Assembly (NCBI GenBank): GCA_040878115.1
Contig: JBBDMV010000130.1
Span: forward strand, 1 to 64,000
DNA from: JBBDMU01 sp040878115
Lineage (GTDB): Bacteria > Bacteroidota > Rhodothermia > Balneolales > Natronogracilivirgulaceae
Direction: 5' to 3'
DNA: 64,000 nucleotides
Shown: one piece after another, positions 46,572 through 55,509 of the stretch
How positions within the stretch are numbered: the stretch's first letter is position 1
Layout of the letters: each line of letters starts with the position of its first letter
Translations under genes and position numbers: made by a program
The notes under the pieces: generated by a model
The model's database searches: none
What the model was told of the DNA's origin: nothing
What the model saw: only the letters and a program-made list of their open reading frames with translations

Positions 46572-48245
46572 TTATTCCCCGTCAGGAGCTTCCATCGTTG
46601 AATCTCTTTCAGAGGTATATTCTTCTTCACTAAAATTTATATAAACCTGACCGGTCATATTATCCTGAACAGGAATGTCTCTTTGAATAAAATAAGGTTC
46701 GGGTGCACGATAAGGGTCTGCATGGCCCGGATCCCATGTGCCCGATTCATCCTTATCCTCATAGACAATTAACTTATAGTCTTGAGGCGGCAGGCGGTCC
46801 ACGTTCACTGAATCCTGAAAAGAGCCTTCTCTAATCAGAGAATTGGCATCATCATAGAGAGAATAAAGGTGCAGGGCCGTATCGCTTTTGGATTCTTCTA
46901 TTATTAGTTCCATTTCCCCGAGGTCACCCTCGTGCCAAATAACAGGCTCAATGTTTTCATAGCCAAACTGCGCAGGGTCCCATACTCTGATCTCATAACT
47001 CGCACCCCGATCCCAGAGAGTATCGGGCAGAACATGAAGTTCATTATAGACAATATCTACCCGTGGCCATTCTTCATGCAGGGTTTCGCTTTCAACAACT
47101 TTCAGGGAATCAACAACGACATCCTCATCAATAATTTTTGAATATTGAAATATCAATGGCTCATCAGCATAAATCCCGGATGCTGTTATATGTTCACGAT
47201 AGCTTAAAAGGGTTGTATCAGGCTCTCCTGATCCGATGAAGGAATCTATTTCCGAATAGGCCATGTTTCCTGCAGCATCTGCTATTCCCTGTATCTCAAG
47301 TTTATATTCTTCGTCTTCCTCAAAATTTTCTATCGATTGTGCAAACAGAATATTGGGTTCGGTTTGATCCGTATAAAGTGGAATAGCATCGCTGTAAGGT
47401 TCTCCGTCTGCTGCAAATATATTAATCGCTGCATTCTCATCCAGATTTACATCTTCACTAAAGCGTAATCGCATCCTGGAAGATGACAGAAGCCCCACTG
47501 CACTCAGTTCAGGAGAAATAGTATCCGTTCGGGTAATATGAACGGTACCAAAAGATGAACTTCCATCTTTATCCAGCTGCACGGTATCTGTCGGGAATGG
47601 CTGGGCCGCTTCACGGGGTGGTTCCCATATCTGGTTTCTGTTACGATCATCTACCCATAATCCACGATAGGTACCTTCCCGGAGATAATTGAATGAGGCA
47701 ACTCCCGCGGTATCGGTCTCTACCGAATAATTGGCTTTTTCTGTGAGATCATAAGGGGCACGATATAAAAATACTCTGCCCCCTTCTTCTGGTTCACCGG
47801 TTTCAGCATCAAATACCGTTGCGCGTATACTGCCACTGTCAATATCAGGGCCGGTTGACAAAGCAAGCTGGTAGGGCCCTGCCATATTGTTATTGCGTGT
47901 ATCGGTCAAATCTGTTCCAACAGTAAAAATCATAGTGGTTGTATCAGGCAAACCCTGTTCAAACTCCACCTGAACACTGGTCCGCCCCCAGTTCAGGTTG
48001 AAATCGATACCCACATCCGGCTCCATACGAAACGCTGACATGAAACTGTTACGCTCAACGAAATCGGAAAAATCAAAGATTATCCGGTCTTCTTTAAAAT
48101 TGACCGTTCCGCTTTCAGGAATAGTGGCATTTATCTCTGGTCCGGTGTCATCACTCGGACCTCCGGTTGGCTGGGATGGAGTAGCACAGCTCCCAAAAAT
48201 GAAGGGAATCATAAAAAGAAATAATACGCAGGATGCTCTTTGCAA
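46572..48245 (-). CDS. Ig-like domain lipoprotein
   Basis: 557 aa, TTG start at 48245. Lipobox FGSC, then ATPSQPTGGPSDDTGPEI, the opening typical of a widespread Bacteroidota family in which a conserved Cys is followed by a PTGGPxD stretch and an SbsA-type Ig domain (~35-130). Further Ig-like or carboxypeptidase-regulatory-like strands follow (IRATVFDAETGEPEEGGRVFLYR; DYKLIVYEDKDESGTWDPGHADPYRAPEPY near the C-terminus, with a Ca2+-like DxDxSGxxD loop). Function unknown; likely a surface or outer-membrane accessory protein. It follows the Omp85-like barrel by 213 bp on minus. Confidence 0.75.
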   Translation of the reverse strand: MQRASCVLFLFMIPFIFGSCATPSQPTGGPSDDTGPEINATIPESGTVNFKEDRIIFDFSDFVERNSFMSAFRMEPDVGIDFNLNWGRTSVQVEFEQGLPDTTTMIFTVGTDLTDTRNNNMAGPYQLALSTGPDIDSGSIRATVFDAETGEPEEGGRVFLYRAPYDLTEKANYSVETDTAGVASFNYLREGTYRGLWVDDRNRNQIWEPPREAAQPFPTDTVQLDKDGSSSFGTVHITRTDTISPELSAVGLLSSSRMRLRFSEDVNLDENAAINIFAADGEPYSDAIPLYTDQTEPNILFAQSIENFEEDEEYKLEIQGIADAAGNMAYSEIDSFIGSGEPDTTLLSYREHITASGIYADEPLIFQYSKIIDEDVVVDSLKVVESETLHEEWPRVDIVYNELHVLPDTLWDRGASYEIRVWDPAQFGYENIEPVIWHEGDLGEMELIIEESKSDTALHLYSLYDDANSLIREGSFQDSVNVDRLPPQDYKLIVYEDKDESGTWDPGHADPYRAPEPYFIQRDIPVQDNMTGQVYINFSEEEYTSERDSTMEAPDGE

Positions 48246-48270
48246 AAGGGGATGTTGTTTATTAGTGATA

Positions 48271-48334
48271 ACTTATGAGGTATTAGCTTCAGAGATAACT
48301 GACAATAAGTAATTTATAGCTATACCTCATAAGT
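48271..48334. promoter_or_regulatory. 13-bp perfect inverted repeat upstream of the Ig-like lipoprotein
   Basis: ACTTATGAGGTAT (48271-48283) is exactly inverted at 48322-48334 with a 38-nt spacer, 26 bp upstream of the lipoprotein start. The low G+C and lack of a T-run make a terminator unlikely; it may be an operator, or a 5'-leader stem (inference). Confidence 0.45.
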
Positions 48335-48458
48335 CAATAGCAAGCAATAATATAAAGAAAATTCTTCCTTTGAATTTTAAAGGACACAACAGCACTATAT
48401 TAAATAAACGTAATTGCCCGAAGTTTAGTAGATATAAGGAGTAATAAAAAGTATTCTT

Positions 48459-49712
48459 TCAAATACCTATTACCGCACCGATACTGATCAAATTTCTGAA
48501 TTCGAAAGGACCATCTCCGTCAGCCGGATCAGACAACCAGAACGGGATTTCATAGCGAAAATTGAAACCACGCTGCCTGCCCACGTAATCAGGGATATTC
48601 AGGGAAAGCATAAATCCGGCACCGGCATCAGAAAGTGTAGAATCGAAGCCCTTCTCGTAATCAAAAGGAGCTCCTATATCATAAAACAGGTATGAGTTCA
48701 AATTAAGAAAATCACCAAGCATAGATATCTCTCCAAACAGACGGTTTATGATATTTGGGTAACGCAATTCGAAATTAAGAGCAGTGATGTTATTATACAG
48801 AACGGGCTGACCATCTATTGTGGCATCGATATTTTGCCTTGTATACCCTCTTAAATTAGCCCCTCCGGCTATATGCACGAGTCCATCATCCATCCAGGCA
48901 TTAGGGATCGTTCCCCGTGATCGTGTAAAACCTGATTGGGTCCAGTTCAGCGCGGGGGCCATGGCGCTTTGATGGTAATATTCGATTGGTAAATCATCTG
49001 TAGCTGTAGTAACGAAGGCACGGCCATTCAGCGTGAAAGACCGTGACAAGATAAATTCCTGCGCAAAGGATGCCTGAAACTGAGTGAAGAAGTCGGTATC
49101 CACTGGCAGACCGACTGCAAGTGATCCGTTGATATTGGAAAACCCGAATCGGTTTTCTGCCTGGCGTTCTACCTCAGTGAGAGCCTTAACCACAACATCA
49201 TCCTGCCATAGTACCGGATAATGAGCGTAATCATCTTCAAAGCGGTAGTGCGTGGTGATATAACCAGAAGCTTCGGTATAAATGAACTCATTAAAACCCG
49301 GCTGCCAGCGCTTTTCGATACCGGCCCCATGGCTGTGCAGACCTTCCCGAATACTGGTAAACAGGTTTAAACTCCCTTCACTTCCAAGTTCTGTAATGCC
49401 ACCTATTGGATTTACATACGACAAATAGTAAGAGACGGGGTATGTTGGTAAACGAGTACCCAGCCATAAGCCAAAATCCACGCGGTGATCACCGTCAAGA
49501 AACGTACCCGGCTCCTGGCCCCGCAAACGAAAACCAACACGTACGCCGTCAACTTCGTTGTACCATAGATCAGGCGCAGCCAAAACCTCATAACCGGGTG
49601 TGCTAATAATTTGAGCATGAGAAGATTTAAAAAAACCAAAGATGCCCATAAAAAGAACTATAGCCACCCCGGCAAGATAATAATCCTTCTTTGTGTGTGT
49701 TCGACTTTGCAT
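48459..49712 (-). CDS. Omp85/BamA-like barrel protein without POTRA domains
   Basis: 417 aa. N-terminal signal peptide (~1-33), then only barrel-like sequence: repeated amphipathic strands, and GGANLRGYTRQNID, which matches the [VI]RG[FY] motif of the Omp85 loop 6. No POTRA domain is seen, unlike BamA/TamA. The gene has a good Shine-Dalgarno sequence (CAGGAGAA before ATG 49712) and lies 24 bp after uxs, so it belongs to the greA-ugd-uxs run. Function unknown: a stand-alone barrel of this type could secrete or assemble surface proteins or act as a porin. Confidence 0.7.
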   Translation of the reverse strand: MQSRTHTKKDYYLAGVAIVLFMGIFGFFKSSHAQIISTPGYEVLAAPDLWYNEVDGVRVGFRLRGQEPGTFLDGDHRVDFGLWLGTRLPTYPVSYYLSYVNPIGGITELGSEGSLNLFTSIREGLHSHGAGIEKRWQPGFNEFIYTEASGYITTHYRFEDDYAHYPVLWQDDVVVKALTEVERQAENRFGFSNINGSLAVGLPVDTDFFTQFQASFAQEFILSRSFTLNGRAFVTTATDDLPIEYYHQSAMAPALNWTQSGFTRSRGTIPNAWMDDGLVHIAGGANLRGYTRQNIDATIDGQPVLYNNITALNFELRYPNIINRLFGEISMLGDFLNLNSYLFYDIGAPFDYEKGFDSTLSDAGAGFMLSLNIPDYVGRQRGFNFRYEIPFWLSDPADGDGPFEFRNLISIGAVIGI

Positions 49713-49736
49713 TTCTCCTGATTTTTGAAAAGTAAA

Positions 49737-50693
49737 TTACATCTTCACCAAATCTTTGTCCTTCATGGCTTGAAAGTATTCATATGTTCGTCGCAATCCC
49801 TCTTTTCTATCCACTTGGGCCGACCAGCTTAGAACCTCCTGGGCCCTGGTTGTATCCGGTTGACGTACTTTAGGGTCATCTTGCGGGAGTTTTTCGAAAG
49901 AAATTTGAGAATTGCTTTGTGTAATGTCCAGTACCTCTTTGGCAAAATCCAGTATGCTGATCTCTTCAGGATTGCCAATGTTCACAGGATACACGTAATC
50001 GGATTGAGAAAGACGATAAATACCTTCAACAAGATCATCAACATAACAGAAAGAACGGGTTTGTGAGCCGTCACCAAAAATGCTGATATTTCTTCCCTGC
50101 ATGGCCTGCCTGATAAAAGTGGGCAAAGCACGACCGTCATCCAGACGCATTCTGGGCCCGTAGGTATTGAAAATTCTAACAATGCGGGTATCAACGGCAT
50201 GTGTTCTATGATAAGCCATCACAAGAGCTTCGGCAAAGCGTTTGGCCTCATCGTAGACGCCTCGTAAACCAATCGGGTTAACGTTGCCCCAGTACTCCTC
50301 TTTTTGAGGGTGTACAAGGGGGTCGCCATAAACCTCACTGGTTGAAGCCAACAGAAAACGGGCATTTTTGGCCTTAGCCAGACCAAGCGCTTTATGCGTG
50401 CCCAGTGATCCGACCTTCAGGGTTTGGATGGGCATTTCAAGGTAATCAATTGGAGATGCCGGTGATGCAAAATGCAGGATCAAGTCGAGTTCACCTGGCA
50501 CATGAACGTAATCAGTTACATTGTACTTTACAAAGGTGAAATTACCCGCTCCAATAAGATGCTCCACATTGCCGATACGGCCGGTCGAAAGATTATCCAT
50601 GCAAATAACATCATACCCTTCTTTAAGGTAACGCTCACAGAGGTGGGACCCCAAAAAGCCGGCACCCCCGGTTATCAGGATACGTTTAGACAT
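49737..50693 (-). CDS. uxs: UDP-glucuronate decarboxylase (UDP-xylose synthase)
   Basis: 318 aa from ATG 50693, preceded by AGGAAA; an earlier in-frame ATG at 50711 lies inside ugd and is less likely. A short-chain dehydrogenase/epimerase fold: TGGAGFLGSHLC (NAD loop), the STSEVYGDP and YDEAKRFAE (Tyr-Lys pair) catalytic motifs, and FNTYGPRM. It converts UDP-glucuronate to UDP-xylose. The start ATG overlaps the ugd stop (ATGTCTAA), so the two steps UDP-glucose to UDP-glucuronate to UDP-xylose are coupled. It would feed xylose into surface glycans. Confidence 0.92.
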   Translation of the reverse strand: MSKRILITGGAGFLGSHLCERYLKEGYDVICMDNLSTGRIGNVEHLIGAGNFTFVKYNVTDYVHVPGELDLILHFASPASPIDYLEMPIQTLKVGSLGTHKALGLAKAKNARFLLASTSEVYGDPLVHPQKEEYWGNVNPIGLRGVYDEAKRFAEALVMAYHRTHAVDTRIVRIFNTYGPRMRLDDGRALPTFIRQAMQGRNISIFGDGSQTRSFCYVDDLVEGIYRLSQSDYVYPVNIGNPEEISILDFAKEVLDITQSNSQISFEKLPQDDPKVRQPDTTRAQEVLSWSAQVDRKEGLRRTYEYFQAMKDKDLVKM

Positions 50694-52044
50694 TTTCCTG
50701 TTTCCCTTCATATATAGGCTCCCGGCCGACGCTGAAATAGGTTATGTTTGCTTCTCTTGTACTTTTTAAATCATACAGATTTCTTCCGTCAAAGATAACC
50801 GGACTTTTCATCAGTCTTGAAAATTCATCCAGGACCGGACGCCGAAACTCGTTCCATTCGGTACAAATTACCAGAGCATCAACATTTTGAATGGCTCCTT
50901 TCTGATCTTTTACAAAATTAACTTTCGAACTTACTTCCTCGCCCACAGCTTCTTTAAAGGTGTGGATGGCTTCAGGATCGTAAGCCTGAATGTTGGCCCC
51001 CATCTTCAGCAACTCCTGAATAATGTATAAAGACGGAGCTTCCCGAACATCATCTGTCTCGGGTTTAAAAGCGAGGCCCCAAATACCAAAAGTGAGTCCT
51101 TTCAAGCTGCCTTTTACGGAACTTCCATTGTAATAGTTCTTGATTTTTTCAACTATGGTAAGCTTTTGCCTTTCATTGACATCTATAACAGATTTGAGGA
51201 TCTTAAAATCGTAATCGTATTCGTCAGCAGTAAAATCAAGGGCCTGAACATCTTTGGGAAAGCAACTCCCCCCATAACCGATACCTGCGAATAGAAACCG
51301 TTTACCAATCCGGGAGTCCGTACCGATTCCCCTGCGTACGTTATCCACATTAGCTCCAACTCTTTCGCACAGGTTGGCTACTTCATTCATAAAGGATATT
51401 TTCGTTGCGAGAAATGCATTGGCGGCATATTTTGTAAGTTCCGAGCTTTTTTCATCCATTACAATGATCGGATTTCCGCTACGAACAAAAGGCTCATACA
51501 GAAGCTCCATTTTCTCAATGGCGCGGTCGCTTGTACTTCCAATAACTACACGTTCGGGTTTCAGGAAATCATCAATAGCGGCCCCTTCTCGCAGAAACTC
51601 GGGGTTTGAAACCACATCAAATGAAACGTTGGTTTGAGCTTCAATAGTCATTCGTACTTTATCGGCAGTTCCGACGGGAACAGTGCTTTTGTTGACAATG
51701 ACTTTATAATCTTTAATCATGGAACCGATCTCTTTAGCAACGCTAAGGACGAAACTCAGGTCGGCCTCCCCGTCAGCTCCCGGAGGGGTTGGCAGGCATA
51801 GGAAGATGATTTCTGCAGAATCTACTGCTTCTTTTAATCCGGATGTGAAGTTTAACCGACCTTCACGACTAGAACGTTCAAAGAGCTTAAACAGCCCCGG
51901 TTCATAAATGGGTATTTCGCCTTTAAGAAGCGAATCCAGCTTTGCCTGATTATTATCTACACAAGTTACATCATTTCCGGAATCAGCTAGACAAGTTCCA
52001 GTAACCAACCCAACATAACCCGTTCCTACTACAGTAATTTTCAT
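50686..52044 (-). CDS. ugd: UDP-glucose 6-dehydrogenase
   Basis: 452 aa. It oxidises UDP-glucose twice to UDP-glucuronate with NAD+. The N-terminal dinucleotide fold starts KITVVGTGYVGLVTGTCLAD; NPEFLREG is present, and the catalytic cysteine is in GYGGSCFPKD. ATG start at 52044, 3 bp after the greA stop. Product goes to uxs next door. Confidence 0.96.
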   Translation of the reverse strand: MKITVVGTGYVGLVTGTCLADSGNDVTCVDNNQAKLDSLLKGEIPIYEPGLFKLFERSSREGRLNFTSGLKEAVDSAEIIFLCLPTPPGADGEADLSFVLSVAKEIGSMIKDYKVIVNKSTVPVGTADKVRMTIEAQTNVSFDVVSNPEFLREGAAIDDFLKPERVVIGSTSDRAIEKMELLYEPFVRSGNPIIVMDEKSSELTKYAANAFLATKISFMNEVANLCERVGANVDNVRRGIGTDSRIGKRFLFAGIGYGGSCFPKDVQALDFTADEYDYDFKILKSVIDVNERQKLTIVEKIKNYYNGSSVKGSLKGLTFGIWGLAFKPETDDVREAPSLYIIQELLKMGANIQAYDPEAIHTFKEAVGEEVSSKVNFVKDQKGAIQNVDALVICTEWNEFRRPVLDEFSRLMKSPVIFDGRNLYDLKSTREANITYFSVGREPIYEGKQENV

Positions 52045-52047
52045 TTG

Positions 52048-52518
52048 TTATCTTTCAATCTTTAAAATTTTTAATTCCAGTTGACCTGCCGGTACTTTAA
52101 CAGAGACTACGTCTCCAATTTCTTTACCCATCAATGCACTGCCTATTGGTGACTCAAGAGAGATCTTGCCTTGGCTGAAGTCGGCTTCCTGTTTGGATAC
52201 CAAAGTGTACTTCATCTCTTTATTTGTATTCTGATTGAGAAGAGTTACAGTAGATAACACATAGACTTTGCTGGTATCCACCTTTTTCTCATCCAGTACA
52301 CGCGAACGTGACAGGGTTTCTTCAAGTTCCGAAATTCTTGTTTCCAGTTTACCCTGAGCTTCTTTTGCCGCATCGTATTCGGCATTCTCACTTAAGTCAC
52401 CGTGAGAGCGGGCCTCTTCTATTTGCTCTGCAATTTCTTTTCGTGCACGAGTTCTCAAATCTTTAAACTCTTCTTTGAGTTTTGTGTACCCTTCAGGGGA
52501 CATGTAATTTACTTTCAC
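52048..52518 (-). CDS. greA: Transcription elongation factor GreA
   Basis: 156 aa. It rescues backtracked RNA polymerase by stimulating cleavage of the nascent RNA. N-terminal coiled coil opens YMSPEGYTKLKEEFKDLR and contains the acidic tip GDLSENAEYDAAKEAQ; the C-terminal FKBP-like domain ends SPIGSALMGKEIGDVVSVKVPAG. The start is GTG 52518 (KVNYMSPEG); an ATG six codons later at 52503 is the alternative. First gene of greA-ugd-uxs-barrel. Confidence 0.96.
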   Translation of the reverse strand: MKVNYMSPEGYTKLKEEFKDLRTRARKEIAEQIEEARSHGDLSENAEYDAAKEAQGKLETRISELEETLSRSRVLDEKKVDTSKVYVLSTVTLLNQNTNKEMKYTLVSKQEADFSQGKISLESPIGSALMGKEIGDVVSVKVPAGQLELKILKIER

Positions 52519-52775
52519 TATAAAAGCTTATTTTATGATTAATATTTTTCTCTATCTCAAAGCCGGAAGACGTTTTCTCTCTTTTTATATCCTATATGGA
52601 TATGTTTTTGCCAGCAATGAAAAGTTATGAATTTACTTATACTCGTTCTGTAAGTAAAACATTATACGGAATTTATATACATGACCAAACATACACTAAA
52701 AAAAATTAATAATCCTGAAAATATAATGTATAGGGCCAGTTTCTGATCATACCCAAGGTACAAAAATGACTCCCA

Positions 52776-53309
52776 ATGAAAAAACTTACCACTAAAGAAA
52801 TATTTCAAAAAAATCAGGAAAGAACATCTCCATATAATTTTAAGAACACCAAAATTTGGCTGCACAACATACGCAGTATGCACAATGTAGGATCATCATT
52901 TCGTACGGCCGATGCATTCGGCATATCAGAAGTTATCCTTTCCGGTTATACTCCGGTGCCACCACGTCCCGAAATATCAAAAACCGCCCTTGGTGCTGAA
53001 AAGTTCGTAAAATGGTCGTATGTCAAAAACGCAGCCGATAAAGTCTCCATACTGAAGCAAAATGAGTTTCAAATAATCGGCATGGAACAAACCGACAACA
53101 GTCGGTTGCTAACGGAGTTCGAGCCTCAGGAAAATAATAGCTTGTGCTATATTTTTGGTAATGAAGTTACTGGAATTGATCAGGAACTACTTCTATTGTG
53201 TGACGATATTGTTGAAATACCTCAATTCGGACAAAAACACTCCTTCAATGTATCTGTGAGCATCGGAATTGTGCTATATGATTACTTAAAAAAATCCCGT
53301 AAGGTTTAA
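52776..53309 (+). CDS. TrmH/SpoU-family RNA methyltransferase
   Basis: 177 aa. A small SPOUT enzyme using S-adenosylmethionine to methylate a ribose 2'-OH, most likely in tRNA. The knot motifs are clear: HNIRSMHNVGSSFRTADAFG (motif 1, ~30-50), YIFGNEVTGID (motif 2), and IPQFGQKHSFNVSVSIGIVLYDYL (motif 3). The target nucleotide cannot be told. Divergent from greA with 257 bp between. Upstream contains nothing but A+T-rich DNA. Confidence 0.92.
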   Translation: MKKLTTKEIFQKNQERTSPYNFKNTKIWLHNIRSMHNVGSSFRTADAFGISEVILSGYTPVPPRPEISKTALGAEKFVKWSYVKNAADKVSILKQNEFQIIGMEQTDNSRLLTEFEPQENNSLCYIFGNEVTGIDQELLLLCDDIVEIPQFGQKHSFNVSVSIGIVLYDYLKKSRKV

Positions 53310-53357
53310 CATCGGGTAAATTTCATAAGGCTAATTGATAGCCGAAAATCATTTGCT

Positions 53358-53387
53358 TTTGTTTCGTCTCATTCCGTCGTATTTTTG
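53358..53387 (+). promoter_or_regulatory. Putative Bacteroidota-type promoter of metG
   Basis: TTTG at 53358-53361 and TATTTTTG (TAnnTTTG) at 53380-53387 are separated by 18 bp, as expected for the -33/-7 boxes of Bacteroidota promoters. They lie 35 bp upstream of the metG ATG, leaving a short leader. Confidence 0.5.
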
Positions 53388-53421
53388 TTGCTTGTTTTTA
53401 AACACCGTTAAGTAAAATTTT

Positions 53422-55446
53422 ATGTCAAAACGAACGCTCGTTACCGCAGCGCTACCCTATGCCAATGGCCCTTTACATCTTGGTCATCTTGCCGGGGCTT
53501 ACCTGCCTTCCGATTTTTATGTACGATACAAGCGTATGCGTGAAGAAGATATTCTTTTTATCTGCGGCTCTGACGAACATGGCGTTCCCATTACCCTGGC
53601 GGCCGATAAGGAAAAAGTATTCCCTCAGGATATTGTTGATCGTTATCATACCATGAATAAAGAATCTTTCAAGAGGTTGGGCATTTCTTTTGATTATTTT
53701 GGCCGGACGAGTTCCGATACTCACAAAGAGGTTTCTCAAGCATTCTTCAAAAAGCTAGATGAAAAAGGTGTTTTTAAAAAGAAGGCGCAGACACAGCTTT
53801 ATGATCCAAAAGCGAAAATGTTCCTGCCCGACCGGTATGTGGTGGGAACCTGCCCGCATTGTGGAAACGAAGAAGCTTACGGTGATCAATGTGAGAGATG
53901 TGGAAACTCACTCTCTCCAACTGAACTCATAAACCCGCATAGCGTCATTACCGGCGAAGTGCCGGTCCACAAAGAAACGGAACATTGGTTTATTCCTCTT
54001 GGTGATTTCCAGGATAAAATATCGGCCTGGCTTGATCAGCAAAAGGATTGGAAACCTAATGTCATTGGCCAATGCCGGAGTTGGCTGGACGGCGGCCTGC
54101 AAGACCGGGCTGTGACTCGTGACCTGAACTGGGGCGTTCCCGTCCCCTATGATGATGCCGAAGGCAAGGTGCTTTATGTGTGGTTCGACGCTCCCATAGG
54201 TTATATATCCGCTACAAGGGAGTGGGCTGAAAAGCAGGGGAAACCTGACCTTTGGAAAAAGTGGTGGCAGGACCAGGATACCGACCTGGTCCATTTTATC
54301 GGCAAAGATAATATAGTATTCCACTGTATTATGTTCCCAGCCATGTTGATGGCACATGAGGATTACATATTACCAAAGAATGTTCCAGCCAACGAATTTC
54401 TAAATCTGGAAGGCCGAAAGCTCTCAACTTCCAAAGGTTGGGCGGTATGGCTGCACGAATATCTTGACGAGCTCGACCCTGATTATCTCCGTTATGTTAT
54501 CGGCACAGGATTACCCGAAGCAAAAGATTCCGACTTTTCCTGGAGAGATTTTCAGGCCAGGTCCAACGGTGAGCTAGCCGACATTTTGGGGAATTTTATT
54601 TTCAGGACATTATCCTTTACACAGCGGTATTTCGATGCAAAAGTACCGGAATTGAAAAATCCGGAAGCCCGGGACCTGGAAGTCCTCAAAGGGATCGATG
54701 AAATCAAGGACAAAGTCACCCAAGCCTATGAAACCTATCATTTCCGGGAAGCCATCGCCCAAAGCATGAACCTTGCACGTCTGGGCAACAAGTATTTCAC
54801 AGAAATGGAGCCTTGGCACCTACGCAAAAACGACCTTGAAAAATGTGGGTCCGTACTGCATATTTGCCTGCAAATATCAGCTGCTTTATCGCTTTTATTT
54901 GATCCGGTAATGCCCGGCAAGATGAAAAAACTGAGAGAGTATCTGGGAACAAACTCCCTTTCCTGGAATGAAATAACTGCAAAAATGTTACCCGTCGGAC
55001 AAGTTATTGATCAGGGCGAGATCCTATTCAAAAAAATAGATGATGAACAAATTGATAAGCAGCTTCAAAAGCTTCAGGAACGCAGGAAATCTAATATTGA
55101 TTTATCAAATTTTGAGCCCTTAAAAGATGAAATAACCTTTGAAGCGTTCTCTGGTATGGACCTGAGAACAGGAATAATTTTATCGGCAAATAAAATACCT
55201 AAGGCTAAAAACTTATTGAAACTACAGGTTGATCTCGGTTTTGAAACACGCACAGTCGTGTCCGGAATTGCCAAACAGTATGATCCTGAAGATCTTAAAG
55301 GTAAACGTATTGTGATGATTGCAAACCTGACACCCAGAAAAATGATGGGGATAGAGAGTCAGGGAATGATCTTAATGGCCGAAGATAATAAGGGAAAGTT
55401 TCATTTTTTAACCGCTGAAACTGATCCAGGAAGTGTAATATCCTGA
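53422..55446 (+). CDS. metG: Methionyl-tRNA synthetase
   Basis: 674 aa. The HIGH box is YANGPLHLGH and the KMSKS box KLSTSKG. The zinc knuckle has four Cys (GTCPHCGNE ... DQCERCGN), typical of the long E. coli-type class. At the C-terminus a tRNA-binding OB fold is present (~575-674, FEAFSGMDLRTGIILSANKIP). It charges tRNA-Met. ATG start at 53422. Confidence 0.97.
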   Translation: MSKRTLVTAALPYANGPLHLGHLAGAYLPSDFYVRYKRMREEDILFICGSDEHGVPITLAADKEKVFPQDIVDRYHTMNKESFKRLGISFDYFGRTSSDTHKEVSQAFFKKLDEKGVFKKKAQTQLYDPKAKMFLPDRYVVGTCPHCGNEEAYGDQCERCGNSLSPTELINPHSVITGEVPVHKETEHWFIPLGDFQDKISAWLDQQKDWKPNVIGQCRSWLDGGLQDRAVTRDLNWGVPVPYDDAEGKVLYVWFDAPIGYISATREWAEKQGKPDLWKKWWQDQDTDLVHFIGKDNIVFHCIMFPAMLMAHEDYILPKNVPANEFLNLEGRKLSTSKGWAVWLHEYLDELDPDYLRYVIGTGLPEAKDSDFSWRDFQARSNGELADILGNFIFRTLSFTQRYFDAKVPELKNPEARDLEVLKGIDEIKDKVTQAYETYHFREAIAQSMNLARLGNKYFTEMEPWHLRKNDLEKCGSVLHICLQISAALSLLFDPVMPGKMKKLREYLGTNSLSWNEITAKMLPVGQVIDQGEILFKKIDDEQIDKQLQKLQERRKSNIDLSNFEPLKDEITFEAFSGMDLRTGIILSANKIPKAKNLLKLQVDLGFETRTVVSGIAKQYDPEDLKGKRIVMIANLTPRKMMGIESQGMILMAEDNKGKFHFLTAETDPGSVIS

Positions 55447-55509
55447 CAATTTGCCTCGGTGTGTTAGAGAATCTTTTTGTACCTGCAGTTATTGAACAAT
55501 AAAATCTAA

